Notes: a model not told the origin generated them from the sequence alone. 64,000 nt of DNA from Billgrantia sulfidoxydans (GCF_017868775.1 NZ_CP053381.1:1364001-1428000), one strand, 5' to 3'; positions 1-7,330 are shown, numbered from the stretch's first letter. Program-made: numbers and translations.

Positions 1-145
1 TGTCATTCTAACCCAAGCATGAGTCGCTTACATTCGTATATGTATGTCATGCTTTCCGGTGTGACGCCATCGCCCCCTGTCCCTCGTATTCCACGCAGTG
101 GCAAGGTATAACGGATCGAACACTGTTCTGCTTCTGGAAGGGCCC

Positions 146-1177
146 ATGCCCCGCGCATCTTTTGAGCTCAACGGCATCAGGATCAATCCCGGCAGCCGCC
201 TTCAAGTCGACGTGCCGGTAGCGCGACTCTACACTCATGCTCCGCTGCACATCCCCGTCGAGGTGGTGCATGGTCGCCGCCAGGGACCGGTCATGCTGGT
301 CTGCGGTGGTATTCATGGCGACGAGATCAACAGCGTCGAGATCGTGCGCCGGCTGATGCGCTCGCGCCAGATTCAGGGGCTCAACGGCACGCTGATCGCC
401 GTGCCTATCGTCAACGTGTTCGGCTTCATGCAGCACAGCCGCTACCTGCCCGACCGGCGCGACCTCAACCGCTGCTTCCCCGGCAGCGAAACGGGCTCGC
501 TGGGGGCACGGGTGGCGGCGCTGTTCCGAGAGCAGATCGTCGATCACGCCACGCACATCATCGATCTGCACACCGGGGCCATCCATCGCACCAACCTGCC
601 GCAGATTCGCGCCCAGTTGAGCCCGGGCAGCGAGACCGAGCGCATGGCCAACGCCTTCGGCGCGCCGGTGATTCTCAATGCGGAACTGCGCGAGGGCAGC
701 CTGCGCCACTACGCCCAGACGCGGGGTATCCCGGTGTTGACCTACGAGGCCGGCGAGGCGCTGCGTTTTGACGAGTGGGCGATTACCCCGGGGGTGCGTG
801 GCGTGCTGCGGGTCATGCGGCGGCTGGGCATGTTGGCGGGTGAGCATCGCCGCCGGCCGCCCCCGGCGGCCGAACTGGCCAACGGTTCGAGCTGGGCGCG
901 AGCGCCCATCGACGGCATCCTGCGTCCCAAGGTGCGCCTCGGCGCGCGGGTGAGCAAGGGTGACGTGCTGGGGAAGGTGGCGGACCCCTTCGGCAACGCC
1001 GAGGCCAGTGTGAAGGCCATGGCCGACGGCATCGTGATCGGCATGAGCCGGCTGCCGCTGGCCAACGAGGGTGAGGCGCTGTTCCACATCGCCCGCTTCG
1101 ATGCCATCGAGGAGGCCGAGAGCGCCATCGAGACCTTCCACTCCAGCCTCGAGCCGCCACCCGACCCGCTCTACTGA
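146..1177 (+). CDS. Succinylglutamate desuccinylase/aspartoacylase-family zinc hydrolase
   Basis: Predicted cytoplasmic M14-type zinc amidohydrolase of 343 residues. Its fold family removes acyl groups from N-acyl amino acids; the substrate here is unknown. The zinc site is readable: GGIHGDE gives His57 and Glu60, DLHTG gives the third ligand His142, and TYEAGE holds a candidate catalytic Glu near residue 201. The C-terminal part (about 250-318, with GxxV/KGDxLG patterns) looks like the barrel-sandwich domain common to this family. I chose the ATG at 146 over one at 98 because GGAAGGG sits just upstream and homologues start near MPRASF. It converges with dusA, the two stop codons being directly adjacent. 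It is not AstE by length or context, and no arginine-catabolism genes are nearby. Confidence 0.85.
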   Translation: MPRASFELNGIRINPGSRLQVDVPVARLYTHAPLHIPVEVVHGRRQGPVMLVCGGIHGDEINSVEIVRRLMRSRQIQGLNGTLIAVPIVNVFGFMQHSRYLPDRRDLNRCFPGSETGSLGARVAALFREQIVDHATHIIDLHTGAIHRTNLPQIRAQLSPGSETERMANAFGAPVILNAELREGSLRHYAQTRGIPVLTYEAGEALRFDEWAITPGVRGVLRVMRRLGMLAGEHRRRPPPAAELANGSSWARAPIDGILRPKVRLGARVSKGDVLGKVADPFGNAEASVKAMADGIVIGMSRLPLANEGEALFHIARFDAIEEAESAIETFHSSLEPPPDPLY

Positions 1178-2215
1178 TCACGCCTCGGCAAGGCAGGGCC
1201 TGGCGGCGCTCTCGTCTCTCTCCGGCACCAGGCTCAGCGCATCGTCGAAGACCCGCAGGCAGGCGCCGTCGAGATGGCCGTTTTCGGAGAGGTGGCGGCG
1301 GAAGCGGCGTCCGCCCGGCTGGCCCTGGAACAGGCCCAGCAGGTGGCGGGTGACGTGGTTGAGCTTGGCGCCCTCCTCGAGCCGGCGGGCAATGTAGGGG
1401 CGGAAGGCGCGGGCGGCGGCATGCCGGCTCGCGGCCGGGCCGGGCACGCCGTACAGCGCCTCATCCACCTCGGCCAGCAGCCACGGGTTCTGGTAGGCCT
1501 CGCGGCCGACCATCACGCTGTCCACGTGAGCCAGCTGCTCGCGACACTCGTCGAGGGTCTTGATGCCGCCGTTGATGCCGACGTGCAGCGCCGGCCGGCT
1601 GGCCTTGAGGCGGTGCACCCGCGGGTAATTCAGCGGCGGTATGTCGCGGTTCTCCTTGGGCGAGAGCCCCTGCAGCCACGCCTTGCGCGCGTGCACGATG
1701 AACGTCTCGCAGCCGGCGTCCGCCACCGTGGCGATGAAGCGCTCCAGATCGGCGTCCTCGTCCTGATCGTCGATACCGATGCGACACTTCACCGTGACCG
1801 GAATGCTCACCGCCTCGCGCATCGCGCGCACCGCCGCGGCCACCTTCTCGGGGTGGCCCATCAGGCAGGCGCCGATCAGGTTGTTCTGCACCCGGTCGCT
1901 GGGGCAGCCGACGTTGAGGTTCACCTCGTCATAGCCCCATTCCTCGGCGATCGCCGCGCACTCGGCCAGCTCGCCCGGGTCGCTGCCGCCCAGCTGCAGC
2001 GCGATGGGGTGCTCCACCTCGCCGTAGCCGAGGAATCGCTCCCGCGGGCTGCCGTGCAGAATCGCCCCGGTGGTCACCATCTCGGTATACAGCAGCGCCT
2101 GACGGGTCAGGGTGCGGGCGAAGGCACGGTAGTCGCGGGTGGTCCAGTCCATCATGGGTGCCACCGCAAACCGGCGCGCCCGGGCCAGCGGGTCGTTTCC
2201 AGTCGTGTCGCTCAT
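1178..2215 (-). CDS. dusA: tRNA-dihydrouridine(20/20a) synthase DusA
   Basis: FMN-dependent enzyme that reduces uridine 20/20a in the tRNA D-loop. The 345-residue product has the Dus TIM-barrel signatures: APMMDWT at about 19-25, the catalytic Cys104 in LNVGCPS, the KCRIG strand at about 143, and the segment HARKAWLQGLSPKENR that is typical of the DusA subfamily rather than DusB or DusC. The C-terminal helical domain carries HLLGLFQGQPGGRRFRR. The start at 2215 is supported by GGAGG six bases upstream; an upstream in-frame extension to 2350 lacks family similarity. It stands alone and converges with the preceding hydrolase gene. Confidence 0.95.
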   Translation of the reverse strand: MSDTTGNDPLARARRFAVAPMMDWTTRDYRAFARTLTRQALLYTEMVTTGAILHGSPRERFLGYGEVEHPIALQLGGSDPGELAECAAIAEEWGYDEVNLNVGCPSDRVQNNLIGACLMGHPEKVAAAVRAMREAVSIPVTVKCRIGIDDQDEDADLERFIATVADAGCETFIVHARKAWLQGLSPKENRDIPPLNYPRVHRLKASRPALHVGINGGIKTLDECREQLAHVDSVMVGREAYQNPWLLAEVDEALYGVPGPAASRHAAARAFRPYIARRLEEGAKLNHVTRHLLGLFQGQPGGRRFRRHLSENGHLDGACLRVFDDALSLVPERDESAARPCLAEA

Positions 2216-2441
2216 CGATGGCCTCCAGAAGTCCTGCCGTTGGATCCGGCTCATCTCGCCATTCGCCTCGCAAGTACCGATACGTCGCCGGACGCCGCAT
2301 GACGCGCAGCGTGACGAGAGGCAGGGAGCGGGAATGAGATGGCCGATCATTGTACGTAAGAAGCAGCGGCGAGCCTAGAGCCGATCCAGGTACGGGCCCC
2401 GCCGCACCGTGTCCGGCGGCAGAGGCCCTTGTCTCGAATGG

Positions 2442-2615
2442 CTAGTGCTTCAGGATCACGTAGAACGCGTGGAGGATGCCCGGGATGAAACCCAGGAAGG
2501 TCAGCAGGATGTTCAGCCAGAAGTGGCCCTTCAGGCCGACCTCCAGAAACACGCCGACCGGCGGCAGCAGGAGGGCGAAGATCATCTTGATGGGGTCTGT
2601 TGCGGTAAGTGCCAT
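2442..2615 (-). CDS. Pmp3/YqaE (UPF0057) family small membrane protein
   Basis: A 57-residue hydrophobic peptide that I translated by hand because it is shorter than the usual ORF cutoff. It contains two transmembrane segments and the Pmp3 family pattern LLPPVGVFLEVG followed by FWLNILLTFLGFIPGILHAFYVIL. Pmp3/YqaE proteins are stress-linked inner-membrane proteolipids, in yeast tied to cation homeostasis and membrane potential; the bacterial role is not settled. GGAG (as ACGGAGCTGAT) lies upstream of the ATG. It lies between dusA and the small-RNA array, transcribed away from the array. Confidence 0.92.
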   Translation of the reverse strand: MALTATDPIKMIFALLLPPVGVFLEVGLKGHFWLNILLTFLGFIPGILHAFYVILKH

Positions 2616-2750
2616 ATCAGCTCCGTTGAACGTGGCGTGCCTGTTCCTACCTCCAGCCTAGCGTATTCTCAGGCGCTGTCTGCGTGCGTTGACCTTCGAC
2701 GCGGGGCCATCGGCAAGGCATCGGGGCGCATATCCTCGTTTCAAGCGCTG

Positions 2751-2768
2751 TGTAAGAGATATCCTACA
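2751..2768 (+). promoter_or_regulatory. GacA-type upstream activating sequence
   Basis: TGTAAGAGATATCCTACA matches the GacA box consensus TGTAAG-N6-CTTACA at 11 of 12 fixed positions. It is about 70-90 bp before the first GGA-rich RNA, the distance at which GacA boxes precede rsmX/Y/Z genes in Pseudomonas. No gacA/gacS gene is in the window. Confidence 0.75.
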
Positions 2769-2837
2769 AACACGAAGCCAATTTCGTACGCCCTTCGATA
2801 TCCTGGGTTAAACCACTTTTCTCCGAAAGCAACTATC

Positions 2838-2985
2838 GTGGGAACAACGGGCGAGGGAGAGCCCTACAGGGAAGGCCGAGCGACGGAGCGCTCAGTACCA
2901 AGGACGCTTGGGCAGGAAGCCCGAGGTTGGTCGATAGGGAAGCGTTGATTGAAAGCCCGGCCCCAGCGGTCGGGCTTTTTTTCGC
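2838..2985 (+). ncRNA. CsrB/RsmZ-like sRNA, unit 1
   Basis: Predicted regulatory RNA that sequesters the translational regulator CsrA/RsmA. Seven GGA motifs lie between 2841 and 2940. Three sit in the loops of short hairpins: GGGC/GCCC around GAGGGAGA (2850-2864), GAGCG/CGCTC around ACGGAG (2878-2893), and CTTGGGC/GCCCGAG around AGGAA (2907-2925). An intrinsic terminator follows at once. The GacA-like box at 2751-2768 lies upstream. The 5' end is approximate; it could be anywhere from about 2830 to 2846. No convincing ORF covers it; the reading frames across it have no family similarity or ribosome binding site. Confidence 0.82.
2952..2982 (+). terminator. Intrinsic terminator of sRNA unit 1
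   Basis: AAGCCCG...CGGGCTT stem-loop followed by a run of seven T. Confidence 0.9.
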
Positions 2986-3209
2986 TGTGCAGGCCGCCCT
3001 GGCGAGTGGCGCTGCACGCTTTGCCCTTGCGAGAGACGCCATGGTTTCGCGTTCCTCAGGTTCGCCAAAATATCGCGTCTCGTCGCGCCTGCCCTGGCTA
3101 CCGGCCGGGGCCTTTTCTTGCGCATCGACGAGGCTCTCTTCAGCGGACTCTTGTGCATTGGCTTATCCCAGGTTAAGGAACCTTTCCGCAATGAGCTGTC
3201 AGAGTAACT

Positions 3210-3346
3210 GCATCGGGACAGGGAAAGCCCGTCATGGAAGGCTGAGTCAGGGACGGCTCACGTACCAAGGAGGCTCGAGCAGGAAGCTTGAGGAAGAAGT
3301 AGGGAAACGAAGATATAGCCCGGCCGCCAGGCCGGGCTCTTTTTTA
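3210..3346 (+). ncRNA. CsrB/RsmZ-like sRNA, unit 2
   Basis: Second GGA-rich unit, with eight GGA motifs between 3216 and 3305. It is clearly homologous to unit 1: both share TACCAAGGA and a GCAGGAAGC hairpin. The stem of that hairpin is CTTGGGC/GCCCGAG in unit 1 and CTCGAGC/GCTTGAG here, so bases changed on both sides while pairing was kept, which is evidence for selection on RNA structure. A second hairpin GAGTC/GGCTC shows AGGGAC in its loop. It ends in a strong terminator. Only a degenerate GacA-like box (near 3152-3169) is visible upstream. The 5' end is approximate. Confidence 0.8.
3317..3345 (+). terminator. Intrinsic terminator of sRNA unit 2
   Basis: Nine-base-pair stem AGCCCGGCC/GGCCGGGCT with a GCCA loop and a following T run. 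Confidence 0.92.
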
Positions 3347-3455
3347 GGTCCATGGGGAGACTATCTGACGGCCGGGCTCATCTTTTCGCTCTGTTACACA
3401 AGGGAACGTTTCTTTTCCTTAATAGCCTTGAGTTGGGGTAAAGGCAAACTATTCT

Positions 3456-3640
3456 GAGGATGCAAACGAGGCATGGAAGCCTTTCAAGGCAGACAGCCTT
3501 GCGGGTCAGGAAGCCTGCGGATGGAACAGGGAAGGCCGAGTGAGGACAGGATGCCATGATGGCCAGGGAGTTCCAGAAGCGGTTATCCGCATGGTGCAGC
3601 TCATCAGCCCCCTCACTAAGTGAGGGGGCTGCTATTATTT
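3456..3640 (+). ncRNA. CsrB/RsmZ-like sRNA, unit 3
   Basis: Third GGA-rich unit, with nine GGA motifs from 3458 to 3569. Hairpins that expose the motif include AGGC/GCCT around ATGGAA (3470-3482) and GCGGG/CCTGC around TCAGGAAG. A sigma-70-like promoter is visible just upstream: TTGAGT at 3428-3433, 16 bp, TATTCT at 3450-3455. That would start the RNA near 3461 and leave the first GGA outside it. A poor GacA-box relative (TGTTAC at 3392) is upstream. The unit ends in an 11-bp stem whose downstream tract is only moderately T-rich. Confidence 0.72.
3606..3640 (+). terminator. Probable terminator of sRNA unit 3
   Basis: Stem AGCCCCCTCAC/GTGAGGGGGCT with a TAA loop, followed by GCTATTATTT. The stem is very strong, the T tract imperfect. 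Confidence 0.75.
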
Positions 3641-3801
3641 GGCTATTATTTTTAATAGGAAATTGAATTATATCGCTTTTTTCGATTTCTGGCGATGGCT
3701 GATGACACACTTGCTCCCCTTGGTCAACCCTCTGGTAGGTGTCAAAGGTGGGGGGCTTGGTCGGCTGGGTGGGAGATAAATAGTCACTGTATTACATCCC
3801 C

Positions 3802-3819
3802 TGTCGGCAATGGCTTACA
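3802..3819 (+). promoter_or_regulatory. GacA-type upstream activating sequence
   Basis: TGTCGGCAATGGCTTACA keeps TGT and the complete CTTACA half-site with a 6-bp spacer. It lies 67 bp before the first GGA motif of sRNA unit 4, a position like that of the box before unit 1. Confidence 0.65.
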
Positions 3820-3867
3820 GAACAAAGGGACGAAATCAGCATTATTTCCTCGGCCGATCTGGCAAGC

Positions 3868-3999
3868 TGTGTCTGGTCGAGCCAGGGAGGCTCTCCAGGG
3901 AAGAAGCGCCAGGATGGTGTGTACAGGGAGTTGGGTAAGGATGCCGTTGTGGTGTGGAAGGAATCGACACAAGCCCGGCTGTATGGCTGGGCTTTCCTT
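3868..3999 (+). ncRNA. CsrB/RsmZ-like sRNA, unit 4
   Basis: Fourth GGA-rich unit, with seven GGA motifs between 3886 and 3962. The hairpin GAGCC-AGGGA-GGCTC (3879-3893) is a perfect presentation of the CsrA/RsmA target in a loop; CAGGGAA, CCAGGATGG and ACAGGGAG follow. The unit is preceded by a good GacA-like box at 3802-3819. It ends in a stem-loop AAGCCC/GGGCTT with a weak T tract, so readthrough toward unit 5 is possible. The 5' end is approximate. Confidence 0.75.
3971..3999 (+). terminator. Probable terminator of sRNA unit 4
   Basis: AAGCCCGGC...GCTGGGCTT stem with G-T pairs, followed by TCCTTG. Weaker than those of units 1, 2 and 5. Confidence 0.6.
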
Positions 4000-4131
4000 G
4001 TGCTTCACTCAGCAGGCAACGCTTGCCTGAAGGGGGCACACCGGTGGATTGTCATAAGCTTTCGATACGTCACTGGCGATGAAGTATGGTCATTAGCCAG
4101 CGCCAAATTTCGTCGTTATTCTGTTAGGTAT

Positions 4132-4277
4132 CTCGCAAGGAGGCGGGGAAACAGGGAAGACAGAGCAGTGGAGGCTCATTGATTGCCAAGATTACAAGGA
4201 TGCATGACAGGATCGTCATGGTGAGCTGGAAAGGAACCAAGAATTGAAGCCCGGCCTTGTGCCGGGCTTCCTTTTTC
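4132..4277 (+). ncRNA. CsrB/RsmZ-like sRNA, unit 5
   Basis: Fifth GGA-rich unit, with eight GGA motifs between 4139 and 4235. Hairpins include ATGAC-AGGATC-GTCAT (4205-4220) and GAGC-AGTGGAG-GCTC (4163-4177), each with GGA in the loop. A distant relative of the GacA box (TGTCATAAGCTTTCGATA, 4050-4067) lies 72 bp before the first GGA. It ends in a strong intrinsic terminator. No ribosome binding site plus ORF of plausible composition is present on either strand. Confidence 0.75.
4246..4277 (+). terminator. Intrinsic terminator of sRNA unit 5
   Basis: Ten-base-pair stem GAAGCCCGGC/GCCGGGCTTC, then CTTTTT. Confidence 0.92.
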
Positions 4278-4737
4278 CCTCGCCTTTTTCATCAAGCCTG
4301 CCCTACTCGCGCTGTGCTATGGTCTAAGCTGCGCTACGGTGTGCGCTACGGTGAGTGCCCCTGCCGCAATAAGACGAGAAGTGTTTCAGTAACGAAACGA
4401 AAAATCCTGCATTAAAAATTAACCCAAGTTAATTCATTCGCTTCCTGACGGTGGCACTGTAGGTTCCGCCATTGGGACTGGTGTATGGACTGTCATCGCA
4501 TGAGCCACGAGGCTGTCAGCCAGGGAGCGGTGCCGTCCAGCGGCTCGCAACTCATGCCTCCCACGAAGCCTATCCAAGCATTGATCGGCCTTCCCCTCGG
4601 CAGGGAGGGCGTGCTCCGAAGCGTGTGCCGCAAGCCTGGCCAGTCCCTCTGTCATCGAATGAGAACCTTGCACGGAAGGAGTTTCAATCAGGCTGAACGA
4701 CAGCCTCTCTCGGGACTACTGACGCAGGAGAAGAAGA
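4278..4737. other. Intergenic stretch without a recognised gene
   Basis: A 460-bp gap between the last sRNA terminator and the next CDS. It has a short direct repeat TGCGCTACGGTG near 4330-4355 and an AT-rich patch around 4390-4435 that could hold a promoter. Small ORFs on both strands (4434-4696) show no family resemblance and I do not call them. CAGGGAG occurs twice near 4522 and 4601, but without a hairpin-terminator architecture, so I do not extend the sRNA array into it. Confidence 0.5.
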
Positions 4738-5340
4738 ATGATCGAGCTAATGTGGAAGGCAGGATCAAAGTTTCTTGACGACATGGGTCCTGGTGTCGCT
4801 ATCGCACTGTTCGCCATCTTCATGTCTTGGGTGCTGTCCTGGCCTCATGGGCAAGGGCTCGCCATGGACACTGCCGACGTGGAGCCAGAGGCCATGAGGT
4901 ACGAGTCGGCCCATACCACCGACTCCCGCGGCGCGGCTGAGCTGATGCACCTCGAAGGTGATGACTTGGCTCGCTATCCCAGCACCTTGGACATGCAAAG
5001 ATATTATTGCTTGCTGATAGAGCGTTTGAGTTCAGGGCAGCGAGAGCAAACTGCCCCAGTATCCGTGTCGCGCTATGCGACCTTGTGCGACATCTTCACC
5101 GATGCGGCGAGGAGGGTCGACGTCTATGCCGATCGTCTCGACGGCCAGGGAGGATTCCATCCTGAGCCACATGGGTTCATGTTGCACAGGCAAGGAACGG
5201 TGCAGGCAGTCGGCCCCTTCCATGCGCAAGGTGAGTGCAGCGAGATAGCCGCGAGACTGGCCCTGATCGGTGAACAACCTTCACGCTGCAAGCCTTATGC
5301 CGAGATTCGGCAGGCCTCGCTGCTACGTGAACGGGGCTGA
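4738..5340 (+). CDS. Hypothetical membrane-anchored protein
   Basis: A 200-residue product that I do not recognise. One hydrophobic segment at about residues 16-36 (GPGVAIALFAIFMSWVLSW) suggests an N-terminal anchor, with the remaining polar part probably facing the periplasm. Four cysteines (in YYCLL, TLCDIF, GECSE and SRCKP) lie in the soluble part and could form disulfides if it is periplasmic. The start at 4738 is preceded by GGAG. It is flanked by the sRNA array upstream and a terminator downstream, so it appears to be a single-gene unit. Codon use resembles neighbouring genes, which supports a real gene. Confidence 0.7.
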   Translation: MIELMWKAGSKFLDDMGPGVAIALFAIFMSWVLSWPHGQGLAMDTADVEPEAMRYESAHTTDSRGAAELMHLEGDDLARYPSTLDMQRYYCLLIERLSSGQREQTAPVSVSRYATLCDIFTDAARRVDVYADRLDGQGGFHPEPHGFMLHRQGTVQAVGPFHAQGECSEIAARLALIGEQPSRCKPYAEIRQASLLRERG

Positions 5341-5359
5341 GGCCAAGCCGAAGTCACTG

Positions 5360-5396
5360 AGGCCACGACTGCCGGCAGGGCGGACGTGGCCTTTTT
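5360..5396 (+). terminator. Intrinsic terminator after the hypothetical gene
   Basis: AGGCCACG/CGTGGCCT stem enclosing a second small hairpin (CTGCCGGCAG), followed by TTTTT. Confidence 0.85.
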
Positions 5397-5495
5397 CGTC
5401 ATCGCCCTTCGGGGGCGCGCTTGCTGTGACGCAGTGAGTGGAGGCTTGTTCCATATGCTATGTAGAAGGAAGGCAACCTTCTCGGGAGATAGGAG

Positions 5496-5828
5496 ATGGA
5501 ACAGCGTCAAGAGTGGCTCGAAGCGCTGCGCGATGAACTGATAGAGCGGGTGGATCGCTACAAGGTTCACAAGATGCGTCTGGAAAATCCCTTGGATCGG
5601 GACATGGAGGAGCAGGCGATCGAGCTCGAGAACGAAGACGTGATCGACGCCCTCGAGGACGAGGCCGAAGAGGAGCTGGGGCAGGTACTGCATGCGCTCG
5701 AGCGGATCGAGGAGGGGGAGGGCGAGCTGTGCGAGCGATGCGGCGAGCCGATCGATCCTCGAAGGATCGAGGCGATTCCCTATGCGACGCTCTGTCTCGA
5801 CTGCGCCGAGCAGGAAGGAGAGCCCTGA
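5496..5828 (+). CDS. DksA/TraR-type C4 zinc-finger protein (short form)
   Basis: A 110-residue acidic helical protein with a C-terminal four-cysteine zinc finger: CERC (Cys79, Cys82) and CLDC (Cys100, Cys103), the hallmark of the DksA/TraR family. DksA binds in the RNA polymerase secondary channel and modulates initiation, with ppGpp, at stable RNA and amino acid promoters. E. coli DksA is about 151 residues, so this is a short paralogue. It has one coiled-coil-like acidic region (about 1-70) but not the DxxDxA tip motif I would expect in canonical DksA, so its activity may differ. GGAGATAGGAG provides the ribosome binding site. Confidence 0.85.
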   Translation: MEQRQEWLEALRDELIERVDRYKVHKMRLENPLDRDMEEQAIELENEDVIDALEDEAEEELGQVLHALERIEEGEGELCERCGEPIDPRRIEAIPYATLCLDCAEQEGEP

Positions 5829-5899
5829 GTGTCCTGAACGGGACGTGCCAACCGCCGCGATGCTAGTCTAGGGCATCGATTCTCGGTCAGGAGAAGGGC

Positions 5900-6478
5900 A
5901 TGAAGGCATGGCGTCGATCCTGCGCAGGGCTGTTGGCCGTGCTGTGGCTGTCAGGCTGTGGTAACGAGGGCAGCGGCGAGGCAACGGAGGAACAGCAGCA
6001 GGAACCGCCGGCCGAGGTCATCAGCGAGCCGCCCGAGGCACCAGCCGACGTAGCTCCGCTGACGGTCGAGATCGCGGTGTCGGCTGCCCTTCGTGACGAT
6101 CGTCGGCTCATGATCGAAGGGGAGACCAACCTGCCCGATGACGCGCGGCTACAGGTAGTGGTGGAGCGCGAGCTGAGCGGCGTACGCTGGCAATCGCGCA
6201 CTTCGGTATCGCAGGAACGCTTCACCGCGGGGCCGTTCGGGCCGGGTAGCGGCTTGCCCGACGGTGGTTACACCCTGACCGTCCACCTGGTGGAAGCCAG
6301 CGTTCAGCCAGCGACCGTGCGCGAGCGAATCGGCGACAAGGGGGAGCATCTCGCGGGGCCGCTGGTCCGGAGTGCTCGCCATGGCCTGGGGCAGGTGGCC
6401 AGCTACTCGCGCCGCTACCTGATCGGCAGTGAGCCGCGTCGGGCCACCGATCAGGTAGAGGTGCTGGAGGTCGAATGA
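5900..6478 (+). CDS. Putative lipoprotein of unknown function
   Basis: A 192-residue product with a lipoprotein signal: basic start, hydrophobic core and the lipobox LSGC with Cys20 as the likely acylation site. It is followed by a low-complexity Glu/Gln/Pro linker (about 24-52) and a compact beta-rich domain (about 55-190) with no family I can name. The residue after the Cys is Gly, not Asp, so outer-membrane sorting by Lol is expected. GGAGAAGGG precedes the ATG. It converges with the XRE regulator, with 12 bp between them. Confidence 0.75.
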   Translation: MKAWRRSCAGLLAVLWLSGCGNEGSGEATEEQQQEPPAEVISEPPEAPADVAPLTVEIAVSAALRDDRRLMIEGETNLPDDARLQVVVERELSGVRWQSRTSVSQERFTAGPFGPGSGLPDGGYTLTVHLVEASVQPATVRERIGDKGEHLAGPLVRSARHGLGQVASYSRRYLIGSEPRRATDQVEVLEVE

Positions 6479-6490
6479 CGCCAGGGGCCT

Positions 6491-7087
6491 TCAGGCATTT
6501 TCCTTGCGCCAGCGAGCCAGCAGCCTTCCCACGACGCGTTCGCTCGTATCCAGCGGAGCGGGTGCCGCCGTGGCGTCTTTTCCGGCGCGGAACAGGAGTT
6601 CGCCGCTCTCTCCATGTTCGAGTTGGCCGATATAGAGCCCCCCGGCTCCCTCGATCAGGTAGCGCCCAGGCTGGTCGCAGTTCTCCGTAGGGCCGAAGGC
6701 GGCGAGATCCCCGTTGTCGAGGTAGTCGAACCGTTCCCCCGGCGCGGGCGTGACGAGATAGCACTCACCCTGCCAATCGATACCTGCCAATATCTCGTTG
6801 GATATCGTGAACTGGTTGGCGTTGGGATCCAGCCACGGCACGGGCGGCTGGCCGCGAAGGTAAAGAGGGGTTGGTGTCAGCCGGGCCTCGTCTTCGAGCA
6901 GTTGGGCCAGCGAGCAGCCGAGGGCATCCGCCAGCGCCACCAGTCTCTCATGGCCGATCTGCTTGATGGCGCCCGATTCCCAATACGAGATCGTGACGTC
7001 GGAGACCCCGACCTTTCTTGCCAGCGCGGCCTTGTTCAGGCTCGCTTGAAGGCGCAAGTGCTTGATTCTTTCACCCAATGAATCCAT
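6491..7087 (-). CDS. XRE-family helix-turn-helix regulator
   Basis: A 198-residue protein with an N-terminal Cro/C1-type helix-turn-helix (about residues 5-60; LGERIKHLR, NKAALARKVGVSDVTISYWESG, LADALGCS). The C-terminal half (about 75-190) is not a clear S24 peptidase: I see no obvious Ser-Lys dyad motif, though overall spacing resembles the LexA/phage-repressor layout. I place the start at MDSLGERIK (7087) because the HTH normally begins at the N-terminus; a longer start at 7135 is possible and neither has a strong ribosome binding site. It diverges from gltX across about 240 bp. Confidence 0.82.
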   Translation of the reverse strand: MDSLGERIKHLRLQASLNKAALARKVGVSDVTISYWESGAIKQIGHERLVALADALGCSLAQLLEDEARLTPTPLYLRGQPPVPWLDPNANQFTISNEILAGIDWQGECYLVTPAPGERFDYLDNGDLAAFGPTENCDQPGRYLIEGAGGLYIGQLEHGESGELLFRAGKDATAAPAPLDTSERVVGRLLARWRKENA

Positions 7088-7288
7088 TTCGATCAACCCG
7101 GCGACTGTTAATTCCCAAAGTATGACGATAGTCAATGATCTGTGTTAACTGTGCAAATTTAACGCGTCAACGATAAATGTACTTTTTAAGTGCTTTCGTT
7201 GCCAATAAGAATCATTCTATATGCGCCGGGTCATGCCGACCATCGCACGCTGGGTGATGGCGCGGCTGTCTGCCTCGATCCAGGTGCG

Positions 7289-7294
7289 TATAAT
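7289..7294 (+). promoter_or_regulatory. Candidate gltX -10 element
   Basis: Perfect TATAAT 37 bp before the gltX start. No good -35 hexamer is visible at the expected distance. Confidence 0.55.
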
Positions 7295-7330
7295 GCCGCC
7301 ATACGCATTTCCGACTGGATATAGGACGAC

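Noticed and set aside
2833..3191. Overlapping small ORFs on both strands through sRNA units 1 and 2
   Set aside because: They cross terminator hairpins, have no ribosome binding site and read through GGA repeats; RNA structure explains the sequence better.
4434..4696. Possible sixth GGA-rich RNA or small ORF
   Set aside because: CAGGGAG occurs twice, but there is no hairpin ladder and no terminator, and the ORFs have no family match.
7195..7225. Fur-box-like sequence (AAGAATCATTCT) between the XRE gene and gltX
   Set aside because: Only a short partial palindrome, and gltX and the regulator have no iron link.
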